A DNA stretch of 7,219 bases from Candidatus Bathyarchaeota archaeon B26-1 (GCA_001593925.1 LUCD01000079.1:1-7219); one strand, 5' to 3'; positions 1 through 5,324 are shown, counted from the stretch's first letter. The notes: generated by a model from the sequence alone, not told the origin. Translations and numbers: made by a program.

Positions 1-279
1 CGTTTCGCCGTTGGAGGCGAGAGGTTCATGGGGATAGGCATGCCTAAGCCGGTTACACTTAAGGGAGGCGAGGTCGTGATCTCGGACGGAGTGAAGCTCG
101 TCGCGGTCTACCCCTACAGAGACTCGGACGACTCAAAGATCACGGAGAGAACCCGGTCAGCCCTCATAATCGCCTGCGGTGTCCCGGGTATAAGCGAGGA
201 GAGGCTTAGACTAGCCGTTGAGGAATCCTTGAACCTCATCACGAAGTTCTGCGGAGGCAGAAAGCTTCTTCTTCCATGA
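1..279 (+). CDS. B3/4 domain-containing protein, C-terminal part (5' end outside window)
   Basis: The reading frame is open from the first base, so this is the last 92 residues of a longer gene. An ATG at position 28 exists, but the codons before it (R-F-A-V-G-G-E-R-F) read as part of the same domain, so I do not take it as the start. Visible segments include IGMPKPVTLKGGEVVI, YPYRDSDDSKIT, a PGI turn and a final amphipathic helix ending in KFCGG. This pattern resembles the B3/B4 domain of the phenylalanyl-tRNA synthetase beta chain, as found in stand-alone B3/4 proteins (COG3382-like). In the synthetase this fold hydrolyses mischarged tRNA. The stand-alone proteins are poorly characterised, so a trans-editing role is inference. 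The stop lies 33 bp before pyrF on the same strand, which suggests co-transcription. Confidence 0.72.
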   Translation, partial: RFAVGGERFMGIGMPKPVTLKGGEVVISDGVKLVAVYPYRDSDDSKITERTRSALIIACGVPGISEERLRLAVEESLNLITKFCGGRKLLLP

Positions 280-312
280 TCGCCATCTAATCTTGAAGGT
301 GGAGGAACCCCT

Positions 313-1104
313 TTGGGAGGAGCAACATTCAAAGAGAGGATCGAGGAGTCTTCGAGGACCAAAGGGTCCAACATAATACTGGCCTTGGACCTTACCCCCG
401 AAGAACCGGAGAGCCTCCTCTCCAAAAGCATGAGGGTTCTAGAAGAAACCTACAGGTATATCTGCGCTCTGAAGATAAACCGTCACCTAGTCCTACCTTT
501 AGGGCTCTTCGGGGGAGTCGCAAAGATACTGGAGGCCGCCCAAGACCTAGGCTTGCCCACAATCATGGACTGTAAGATCAACGATGTGGGGCACACGAAC
601 CGCGTAATCGCCGAGCAGTACTTCAAAGCAGGATTCGACGCGGTGACGGCGAACCCCCTAGTGGGCTGGGAGGGAGGACTCAAACCCGTCTTCGAGGTAG
701 CCCGGAAGGCTGGGAGGGGGGTGATCATCCTCGTCTACATGAGCCACAAGGCCGCCTCCGAAGGTTACGGCCAGAGAGTCTACGACCCGACCGCTGGAGT
801 GGTCAAGCCCCAATACGTGGTCTTCGCTGAGAGGGCTCTCTCTTGGGGCGCCGACGGAGCCGTGGTAGGAGCAACATACCCCGAGAAGATAAGGGAGGTC
901 CACGCCATCCTGGAGCGTCGGGTTCCAATATACTCTCCCGGAGTCGGGGTTCAAGGAGGCTCGGTTGAGTCCGCTGTATCCTCTGGAGCGAGATACCTCA
1001 TAGTTGGGAGGTCAATAGTTTTGGCGGACGATCCGTGTGAAGCCGCTAAATCCCTTAGAGAGCGTGTTCTGAAAATCCTTCCGGGATTGAATAAAAGAGG
1101 TTAA
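313..1104 (+). CDS. pyrF: orotidine 5'-phosphate decarboxylase
   Basis: This enzyme decarboxylates OMP to UMP, the last step of de novo pyrimidine synthesis, in the cytoplasm. The 263 residues form a TIM-barrel protein. The catalytic charged network is visible: Asp26 in ALD, Lys54 in LKIN, and the signature Asp86-x-Lys88-x-x-Asp91 in MDCKINDVGHTN. The phosphate-binding end is also present, with PGVGVQGG at about 209-216 and IVGRSI with Arg233. The length is somewhat above the compact archaeal enzymes of roughly 220-230 residues; the extra residues lie in the N-terminus, between Asp26 and Lys54, and around 145-170 (MSHKAASEGYGQRVYDPT), the likely phosphate-gripper loop region. The start is a TTG. 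It is supported by GGTGGAGG at about 299-305 upstream and by the absence of a better start before the conserved region. The gene follows the B3/4 gene closely, probably in one operon. Confidence 0.93.
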   Translation: MGGATFKERIEESSRTKGSNIILALDLTPEEPESLLSKSMRVLEETYRYICALKINRHLVLPLGLFGGVAKILEAAQDLGLPTIMDCKINDVGHTNRVIAEQYFKAGFDAVTANPLVGWEGGLKPVFEVARKAGRGVIILVYMSHKAASEGYGQRVYDPTAGVVKPQYVVFAERALSWGADGAVVGATYPEKIREVHAILERRVPIYSPGVGVQGGSVESAVSSGARYLIVGRSIVLADDPCEAAKSLRERVLKILPGLNKRG

Positions 1105-1166
1105 GGGGCGGCCCCCTCAGGCGTCCGTCCTTCAGTCATTAATGTTGTCCTCAGCAACGGGTCTCC

Positions 1167-1355
1167 TCATCGGTTAGCCCCAAGTATTGAGGAGGTTCTG
1201 AGAGATAAAAGTGTTTCATTCCAGAGTTCTCTCTTCAGCAGGTCTCTGACCGCAGCTCTAATAGCCGCGCTTCTACTCGGGTACAGGTTCATCCTAACGA
1301 GTTCGTCAAGCCCCTCCAGACAGGCTTCCGGAAGCATAACGGTCACGAGTTTCAT
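1167..1355 (-). CDS. ribbon-helix-helix (CopG/MetJ-type) transcriptional regulator
   Basis: This is a 62-residue protein. It opens with a beta strand (MKLVTVMLPEACLE), which in this family dimerises and inserts in the DNA major groove. Two helices follow, with the family pattern GLDELVRMNLYPSRSAAIRAAVRDLL. The turn residues PSRS and the AIRxAVRDLLK helix are typical of archaeal ribbon-helix-helix repressors. The last 15-20 residues are not recognisable. I place the start at the ATG at 1355, because GGTGG sits five bases upstream; an in-frame GTG at 1370 would add MKVAS and lacks such a site. The gene points away from the 1633 gene, so it may control itself, that neighbour, or both (inference). 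No toxin gene lies beside it, so an antitoxin role has no support here. Confidence 0.85.
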   Translation of the reverse strand: MKLVTVMLPEACLEGLDELVRMNLYPSRSAAIRAAVRDLLKRELWNETLLSLRTSSILGANR

Positions 1356-1383
1356 CGATGCCACCTTCACATATTAATGGTTA

Positions 1384-1418
1384 TACATGCTTTACTGAAT
1401 AATTGAGATTTTCATGTA
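1384..1418. repeat. inverted hexamers TACATG / CATGTA upstream of the ribbon-helix-helix gene
   Basis: TACATG at 1384-1389 and its reverse complement CATGTA at 1413-1418 flank 23 bp of AT-rich DNA just upstream of the regulator. Ribbon-helix-helix proteins bind short paired half-sites, so these could be operator halves. Hexamer pairs also arise by chance in DNA of this composition. Confidence 0.2.
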
Positions 1419-1426
1419 AATTTCGG

Positions 1427-1460
1427 CCGCTTTGCGGGTTTTTCCGTCGGAACATTTTTT
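1427..1460 (+). terminator. two small hairpins, each followed by a T run
   Basis: CCGC-TTT-GCGG at 1427-1437 is followed by GTTTTT. TTCC-GTC-GGAA at 1442-1452 is followed closely by six T at 1455-1460. T runs are the main termination signal for archaeal RNA polymerase, so on the plus strand this resembles a tandem terminator. The nearest upstream plus-strand gene is pyrF, more than 320 bp away, with the regulator lying antisense between them. What transcript would end here is therefore unclear. Confidence 0.35.
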
Positions 1461-1521
1461 CAGAAACTTGGCAAGATTGGACGGGTAGAACTCTGGGAAT
1501 GACATCTATCAGACTAAGATT

Positions 1522-1530
1522 ATTTAAAAG
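1522..1530 (+). promoter_or_regulatory. TATA-like box upstream of the 1633 gene
   Basis: ATTTAAAAG lies in an AT-rich context preceded by a purine-rich stretch (AAGAT) where a BRE would sit. An archaeal start of transcription about 25 bp downstream would fall near 1551, giving a leader of about 80 bases before the GTG at 1633. A second, weaker box (CTTTTAAG, about 1570-1577) would give a leader of about 35 bases. Either placement makes the in-frame ATG at 1531 untranscribed. Confidence 0.45.
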
Positions 1531-1632
1531 ATGTGCGCCGCAACTGAGGGGCCGTCCATTTTTAGCTATCCTTTTAAGACCGAATGGGCAACTTGGTCCG
1601 GACAGAACGGATTGAATGTGGAGGGCGGAGCG

Positions 1633-1956
1633 GTGAGGGTTAGGGTTCATAAGATTGAGTCGATAAAGAGCCCGGAGGGAGACCTAGGGAAGCGTGTGGA
1701 ACTCGTTGAGGAAGCCGTGGTTCCCAAGTTCCCGATAAGACCCCCAACGGAAGAGGCCAGAATGGTTCAAGAGGTGGTACAGGTCCTGCAAAGGCAACTA
1801 CCGATCTTCGGTTTACAGTCGAGCTTCACGGTTCCGAAGATCATCCTCTTCTTGAGGGAGCATGAATACGAGGATTTAGGTGTGAGGTTCGAGGTCAACC
1901 AGGTGTACGACGTGGAACTCTCGGAGGGAACCATAAGGTTTAGGAGGGTCTCCTAA
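1633..1956 (+). CDS. conserved-looking archaeal protein of unknown function, 107 aa
   Basis: I cannot assign a function. The soluble protein has no signal peptide, membrane segment or cysteine. Its N-terminal beta region (VRVRVHKIESI, then GDLGKRVELVEE) is followed by a proline-rich linker (PKFPIRPPTEEA) and a helix (MVQEVVQVLQRQL). The C-terminal part, residues 64-106, includes VPKIILFLREHEYEDLGVRFEVNQVYDVEL and then a closing strand. The EYEDLG...FEVNQVYDVEL block looks like a conserved core of an archaea-restricted family. I chose the GTG at 1633 because GGAGGG lies at 1620-1625, seven bases upstream. The frame stays open back to an ATG at 1531, but those 34 residues (SYPFKTEWATWSG...) look like non-coding sequence and overlap the probable promoter. 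Confidence 0.72.
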   Translation: MRVRVHKIESIKSPEGDLGKRVELVEEAVVPKFPIRPPTEEARMVQEVVQVLQRQLPIFGLQSSFTVPKIILFLREHEYEDLGVRFEVNQVYDVELSEGTIRFRRVS

Positions 1957-2010
1957 AAAGGGTTAGGTCTCACCCTAAGCTGAGCCTACGATCTCCGTAG
2001 AGTCTTCTTG
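1939..2010 (+). terminator. three consecutive short hairpins at the 3' end of the 1633 gene
   Basis: TTTAGGAG-GGT-CTCCTAAA (1939-1957) is an 8-bp stem that includes the stop codon. TTAGG-TCTCAC-CCTAA (1963-1978) and CTACG-ATCTC-CGTAG (1986-2000) follow. After the third comes the pyrimidine stretch AGTCTTCTTG. The cluster may end the transcript or protect its 3' end. The rest of the gap to 2100 shows only weak AT-rich sequence that may hold the acylphosphatase promoter. Confidence 0.4.
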
Positions 2011-2100
2011 AAAGCGTCGTCGCAGATGAAGGGTTTAGAGCGTAAAGGTTAATTTTCCCTCTATTCTTCGTAGTTTTGTTGTCTGGAGGCTGTTTCAGCC

Positions 2101-2382
2101 TTGAAGGTTAGGGCTCACGTCTATGTGAGCGGGCTCGTTCAAGGGGTCTTCTTCCGGTACGAGACCATGCGAAACGCTCGTAGACGAAACGTGACCGGCT
2201 GGGTGCGGAACCTACCTGACGGCAGGGTTGAAGCCGTCTTCGAGGGGGAGAAGAGCGACGTTGAGGCCATGATATCCTTCTGCAGGAGGGGTCCTCCAGG
2301 CGCCATAGTCAGAGACGTGAAGGTTACGTGGGAGAAGCCGACCGGAGAGTTCAAGGACTTCCGCATAATCTACGGCTTTTAA
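2101..2382 (+). CDS. acyP: acylphosphatase
   Basis: This small cytoplasmic enzyme hydrolyses the carboxyl-phosphate bond of acyl phosphates. At 93 residues it has the usual family length and a single acylphosphatase domain from end to end. The phosphate-binding loop VSGLVQGVFFR supplies catalytic Arg19. The GWVRNLPDGRVEAVFEGE segment supplies catalytic Asn37. The closing WEKPTGEFKDFRIIY strand is also typical. The start is TTG at 2101, with GGAGG at 2085-2089 eleven bases upstream; starting later would remove the first beta strand. The physiological substrate in archaea is not settled. It has about 145 bp of upstream DNA, so it is probably transcribed separately from the 1633 gene. Confidence 0.94.
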   Translation: MKVRAHVYVSGLVQGVFFRYETMRNARRRNVTGWVRNLPDGRVEAVFEGEKSDVEAMISFCRRGPPGAIVRDVKVTWEKPTGEFKDFRIIYGF

Positions 2383-2418
2383 ACCCGTTCACACCCGGAA
2401 AAGTCCGAGACCAAAAGG

Positions 2419-2427
2419 GATAAATAA
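2419..2427 (+). promoter_or_regulatory. TATA-like box for the DUF2153 gene
   Basis: GATAAATAA follows a purine-rich AAAAGG element resembling a BRE. Transcription would start near 2450, which rules against the possible TTG start at 2448 and fits a start at 2490 or 2496. A perfect 5-bp hairpin, GGTTG-ATTG-CAACC (2446-2459), lies at the predicted 5' end. Confidence 0.55.
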
Positions 2428-2489
2428 CATCTCCGCCTCTGGTAAGGTTGATTGCAACCAATCTACATCTTCAGGTGATCAAAAAAGGG

Positions 2490-2849
2490 GTGAACATGTT
2501 GGGTGAGACTTGGGTTCAGACGTGCGAGAGACTCCTAGAGCGGCTCCGCAGACTCTCCGAAAAGAAGGACAAGGACCGCCTCGACATAGTTCAGTCAATG
2601 AGGTTCGCCCTCTACGCTCTCCAGAGAAGCCTCTTAGGCTGGGTGAACTGGGTGAACAACCCAGACATAATGGCGAGCTTCAGCCTCCAAGAGCTCGAGG
2701 AGATGAACAAAAAGATAACCTCATTCGTTGAAGACTTCCTAAAGTACGATGTGGAGATAACTCAGATCGGTGCTAGGAAGAGCCTAGAAGCCGAGAAGGC
2801 TAGGAGAAAGTCCGCCAGAAGGACCCCCGAAGAGACCTTCTACGTATAA
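2490..2849 (+). CDS. DUF2153 family protein, function unknown
   Basis: This is a 119-residue, almost wholly helical soluble protein. The segment KDRLDIVQSMRFALYALQ, followed by RSLLGWVNWVNNPDIM (about residues 28-61), matches my recollection of the archaeal family DUF2153, whose function is unknown. A helix with EELEEMNKK-type acidic and basic alternation and a DFLKYDVEIT segment follow. The tail from about 95 is highly basic (RKSLEAEKARRKSARR), which could bind nucleic acid or ribosomes, but that is inference. I chose GTG 2490 because AGGTGATC, fully complementary to the usual archaeal 16S 3' end, sits nine bases upstream. ATG 2496 is the main alternative and would remove two residues. The open frame back to TTG 2448 is probably leader. 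The gene has its own promoter-like sequence and is followed by a strong hairpin. Confidence 0.8.
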   Translation: MNMLGETWVQTCERLLERLRRLSEKKDKDRLDIVQSMRFALYALQRSLLGWVNWVNNPDIMASFSLQELEEMNKKITSFVEDFLKYDVEITQIGARKSLEAEKARRKSARRTPEETFYV

Positions 2850-2855
2850 CTGCAC

Positions 2856-2900
2856 CCGGAAACCTTAAAGGATGAGGGTTTCCGGAGGATCTTTCGTCTT
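2856..2900 (+). terminator. hairpin terminator after the DUF2153 gene
   Basis: CCGGAAACC (2856-2864) and GGTTTCCGG (2877-2885) form a perfect 9-bp stem, extendable by a G-U and a U-A pair, seven bases after the stop codon. The pyrimidine-rich CTTTCGTCTTT follows at 2891-2901. Position and strength fit a transcript end, though a stable 3' structure with another role cannot be excluded. Confidence 0.5.
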
Positions 2901-2933
2901 TAGGCGGGTTAAACCTCTAAGGCTGAACTATTA

Positions 2934-2943
2934 GATTTATATG
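2934..2943 (+). promoter_or_regulatory. orphan TATA-like box in the 2850-3107 gap
   Basis: GATTTATATG is a good TATA match, but no gene begins within about 140 bp. It could be a distal egsA promoter or drive a short untranslated RNA. I found no tRNA arms and no convincing C/D box motifs downstream of it. Confidence 0.25.
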
Positions 2944-3047
2944 TTCCCTTCTGAAAACTCCATGTAAGCCCGTCGACGAGTATAAGATCATCCCAAGTTG
3001 ACAATCCCGCTCAAGGACTCGAAACTCTCTGGTTGAGAGCCAAAGAA

Positions 3048-3070
3048 GTTTTATAACCATCTATAAAATA
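3048..3070 (+). promoter_or_regulatory. egsA promoter with two TATA-like boxes
   Basis: TTTTATAA (3049-3056) and CTATAAAATA (3061-3070) lie directly upstream of egsA. Starts of transcription about 25 bp downstream would fall near 3077 and 3090, giving leaders of roughly 30 and 18 bases. The pair could reflect two start sites or one strong box with a chance neighbour. Confidence 0.6.
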
Positions 3071-3107
3071 ATTAGGGAGAATTGTTGCCCTCAGCTGGGT
3101 TACGTCG

Positions 3108-4169
3108 ATGAGAAGTCTCCATCGGATGCAGCTCCCCCGGGAGATAATCGTTGGAAGCCGAATCTTAGACTTGGTCGGAGACCTCTGTAAGAGGTTAGGG
3201 TTCTCCAAGTCCGCCCTCGTGATAACTGGGCCGAAAACCGTTAGGATAGCTGGCCGCGTAATCATGGATATACTTGAGGATGAGGGCTTCGAGGTCAACC
3301 ATACGATCGTCACCTCGAAGACCCCAACCTTAAGGGACGTCGAAGCCGTGGAGAGGGTTATCAAGGAGGTTAAGCCCCAAGTTGTCTTGGGGGTTGGGGG
3401 AGGAACCAAGATCGACATAGCCAAGCTGAGTTCTGCACGCCAGAAAGTACCCTTCATAAGCGTTCCGACGACGGCCAGCCACGACGGGATGGCGAGCCCC
3501 TTCGCGTCCATAAAAGGCCTCGAAAGACCGTACTCCATAATGGCGCAGTCCCCAATCGCGATAATCGCCGACACCGACATCATAATCCGGGCTCCCTACC
3601 GTTTCATCGCGAGCGGATGCGGAGACGTCGTCGCGAAGTTCACGTCTACACGCGACTGGATACTCGCCCATAAGAGGCTGAAGGAGTACTACGCCCAGTA
3701 CACGGCCAGCTTGGCCCTCATGAGCGCTAGACACGTAAGTGAGAACGCTGCCCTAATCGAGCCCGGAAACGAGGAGGGAGTCCGAGTCCTCTTAGAAGCC
3801 CTAGTCAGCTGCGGGGTCGCCATGGGTATAGCCGGAACCAGCAGGCCGTGCAGCGGCTCGGAACACCTTTTCAGCCACGCCTTAGACATGGTCGCGCCTA
3901 AACCTGCCATGCACGGCGAGCAGTGCGGCGTTGGAACCGTGATGATGGCTTTCCTCCACAGAATGAGGTGGAAGTCCATCAGGGACGTCCTGAAGAAGGT
4001 TGGGGCTCCAACTACTGCTGAGGAGCTGGGGATAGAGCCGGAATACATAATCAAGGCGTTAACCTTGGCCGGTAAAGTCAGGCCGGAAAGGTACACGATA
4101 CTGAACGAGAGGCCTCTAACCCCCAAACTGGCTGAACGTGTCGCCAGGAGGACCGGCGTTATAGGATAA
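3108..4169 (+). CDS. egsA: sn-glycerol-1-phosphate dehydrogenase [NAD(P)+]
   Basis: This enzyme reduces dihydroxyacetone phosphate to sn-glycerol 1-phosphate with NAD(P)H, supplying the backbone of archaeal ether lipids. It acts in the cytoplasm. The 353 residues match the family length. The N-terminal dinucleotide-binding half carries LGVGGGTKIDIAK (about 94-106) and PTTASHDGMASP (120-131). The C-terminal helical half supplies the metal site: Asp173 in GCGD, His253 in GSEHLFSHALD and His269 in MHGEQCGVGTV, the expected zinc ligands. I take ATG 3108 as the start. It lacks a clear ribosome site, and ATG 3126 is an alternative that still keeps the first strand (LPREIIVGS). The UPF0179 gene follows 11 bp later and is probably co-transcribed. 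Confidence 0.96.
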   Translation: MRSLHRMQLPREIIVGSRILDLVGDLCKRLGFSKSALVITGPKTVRIAGRVIMDILEDEGFEVNHTIVTSKTPTLRDVEAVERVIKEVKPQVVLGVGGGTKIDIAKLSSARQKVPFISVPTTASHDGMASPFASIKGLERPYSIMAQSPIAIIADTDIIIRAPYRFIASGCGDVVAKFTSTRDWILAHKRLKEYYAQYTASLALMSARHVSENAALIEPGNEEGVRVLLEALVSCGVAMGIAGTSRPCSGSEHLFSHALDMVAPKPAMHGEQCGVGTVMMAFLHRMRWKSIRDVLKKVGAPTTAEELGIEPEYIIKALTLAGKVRPERYTILNERPLTPKLAERVARRTGVIG

Positions 4170-4180
4170 GCCGGAGGCTT

Positions 4181-4651
4181 ATGGGTGGAGAGAACTTGGG
4201 AAGGGAGAGGAGACACATAATCACCCTGATAGGGCCCGGCCAAGCCAAGCTGGGGATGAGGTTCCTCCATAAGGGAGGTACCCCCAAATGTGAGGACTGC
4301 CAGTACCGTAGAGTGTGCATCGAGAACCTGGAGCCTGGACGCATCTACAAGATCGTTGGGGTGCGTGAGAAGACGCTCTTCTGCGACGCGTACGGCATGG
4401 AGATGGTGGTCGTCGAGGTCTCGGAGTCGGAGGTCGAGGCGGCTATCCCATCCGGCTCCGCGATCGAGGGGGCTATAATCTCCTTCAAAACCCCGGAATG
4501 CATGGAAGACGACTGCGAGAACTACAGGCTCTGCTTTCCGGAGGGACTAAAGAATGGAGATCGTTCCCAGATATTGGAGGTCGACGGGAGCCTCAGGTGC
4601 CGGTTGGGGATTCCCTTGAGGAGGGTTCGCCTCCTGAGGGTTCGCTCGTGA
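4181..4651 (+). CDS. UPF0179 family protein, cysteine-rich
   Basis: The sequence HIITLIGPGQAKLGMRF, the CEDCQYRRVCIENLEPGR block and ENYRLCFPEGLKNGDRSQI match the archaeal UPF0179 family as I know it; its function is not established. Eight cysteines are visible at 37, 40, 46, 68, 107, 112, 118 and 140. The C-x2-C-x5-C and C-x4-C-x5-C groupings suggest two metal or Fe-S sites, which is inference. There is no signal peptide or membrane segment. The start is ATG 4181 with GGAGG only three bases upstream; TTG 4196, with GGTGGAG before it, is a credible alternative that begins just before the conserved HIITLIG. The gene lies 11 bp behind egsA. Its last 59 bp overlap the end of the opposing FKBP gene. 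Confidence 0.88.
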   Translation: MGGENLGRERRHIITLIGPGQAKLGMRFLHKGGTPKCEDCQYRRVCIENLEPGRIYKIVGVREKTLFCDAYGMEMVVVEVSESEVEAAIPSGSAIEGAIISFKTPECMEDDCENYRLCFPEGLKNGDRSQILEVDGSLRCRLGIPLRRVRLLRVRS

Positions 4652-5324
4652 AGACCTCCACGAACCTCAGGGTCTTCTTCTCTGGAAAGAACTTTTGCAT
4701 GTCCATCCATATCCCCCTCTTTGAGACTTGGAGCCCCTCCACGTAGAAGGCTTCCTCGGGAATGGTGATCGTCACCTCGTTCTCTCCGATGTCTATCTTG
4801 AACTTCTCGATCTCGACGCTGGGTATCCTCCGGTGGACGAGGGCCTTTATCTTCTCATCCTCAGTCTCGAGGAGCTTCTTCACGGTCACCTCGTAGGCTA
4901 TGGTCTTCCCGGCCAGCGGAGGGTTGAAGTCGAGCTGAACCCTACCGGAACCTATCGTTCTGATGGTCGCCAAGCGGCCGTCGACCTCCACCCGCATGCC
5001 TACTTGAGGCCTTATCCCCCTGGCTCTCAGCCTCCTCAGGGGATAGAGCCTTATCTTCTCGGGGTCTCTGAGCCCGAAGGCCTTCTCTGGAGGTATCTCA
5101 ATATTGGCCTTCTTGTTGAGCTCGAGGTTCGTTAGGCTCTCGTCTAAGGCTTTCAGAACCCAGCCCTCACCCACAACCACGAGCATAGGCTCGTAGAGGG
5201 CTCCCTCCCTGTAGATTCCCTCCTTCCTAGCGACCTCCTCGATCGTTGTATCGAACACTTCGCCCGTCTCCACAACCTTGGCCACGTAGTCTATGAGGAT
5301 GAAGTCACCCTTCTTGAACGGCAT
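4593..5324 (-). CDS. FKBP-type peptidyl-prolyl cis-trans isomerase, long archaeal (SlyD-like) form
   Basis: This is a probable cytoplasmic prolyl isomerase and folding chaperone. Counting from the chosen start, residues 2-87 hold the first part of the FKBP domain: FKKGDFILIDYVAKVVETGEVFDTT, then VVVGEGWVLKALDESL and IEIPPEKAFG. About 88-130 is the insert-in-flap chaperone domain. DFNPPLAGKTIAYEVTV (about 132-148) is the SlyD-like closing strand, usually xNHPLAGK; here Pro replaces the His. Residues 150-225 form the extra alpha/beta C-terminal domain of long archaeal FKBPs. The final 19 or so residues are Ser/Pro/Gly/Glu-rich, look disordered and lie opposite the UPF0179 gene. I chose ATG 5324 because GGTGA ends nine bases upstream; GTG 5333 touches that site and is less likely. 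A TATA-like box sits about 45 bp upstream. Confidence 0.92.
   Translation of the reverse strand: MPFKKGDFILIDYVAKVVETGEVFDTTIEEVARKEGIYREGALYEPMLVVVGEGWVLKALDESLTNLELNKKANIEIPPEKAFGLRDPEKIRLYPLRRLRARGIRPQVGMRVEVDGRLATIRTIGSGRVQLDFNPPLAGKTIAYEVTVKKLLETEDEKIKALVHRRIPSVEIEKFKIDIGENEVTITIPEEAFYVEGLQVSKRGIWMDMQKFFPEKKTLRFVEVFTSEPSGGEPSSRESPTGT
4621..4650. repeat. 15-bp tandem repeat inside the convergent overlap
   Basis: GAGGGTTCGCCTCCT (4621-4635) is followed at once by GAGGGTTCGCTCGTG (4636-4650). The first ten bases are identical and the remainder has diverged. The repeat encodes the ends of both genes: the RVR repeats of UPF0179 and the SEPSG/GEPSS tail of the FKBP protein. AGGAGG-GTTCG-CCTCCT (4619-4635) also forms a 6-bp hairpin. 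Confidence 0.6.
4650..4684 (+). terminator. possible terminator of the egsA-UPF0179 transcript
   Basis: GAAGACC (4650-4656) and GGTCTTC (4671-4677) form a 7-bp stem around the UPF0179 stop, followed by the pyrimidine-rich TTCTCT. It lies inside the opposing FKBP coding region, so coding constraint rather than termination may explain part of it. Confidence 0.3.

Noticed and set aside
1104..1117. AGGGG-CGGC-CCCCT hairpin after pyrF as a terminator
   Set aside because: The stem is only five pairs and no T run follows, so support is too weak to list it as a feature.
1167..1355. Antitoxin of a toxin-antitoxin pair
   Set aside because: No adjacent or overlapping gene on the same strand resembles a toxin. 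The nearest genes are pyrF (convergent) and a divergent unknown gene.
1531..1632. N-terminal extension of the 1633 gene to the in-frame ATG at 1531
   Set aside because: The extension overlaps the likely promoter, has no ribosome site and reads like non-coding sequence. GTG 1633 has GGAGGG seven bases upstream.
1635..1647. Telomere-like GAGGGTTAGGGTT
   Set aside because: It encodes R-V-R-V at the start of the 1633 protein and is not repeated further.
3010..3045. Possible tRNA T-arm around ACTCGAAACTC / CTCTCTGGTTGAGAG
   Set aside because: The flanking bases do not form the T stem, and no acceptor or anticodon arms can be found on either strand.
3011..3583. 190-codon minus-strand open frame opposite the start of egsA
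   Set aside because: It mirrors the conserved dehydrogenase coding sequence and covers the egsA promoter. The composition is that of a shadow frame.
4728..5135. 135-codon plus-strand open frame opposite the FKBP gene
   Set aside because: It is antisense to a well-supported FKBP domain, lacks a ribosome site and matches no family I recognise.
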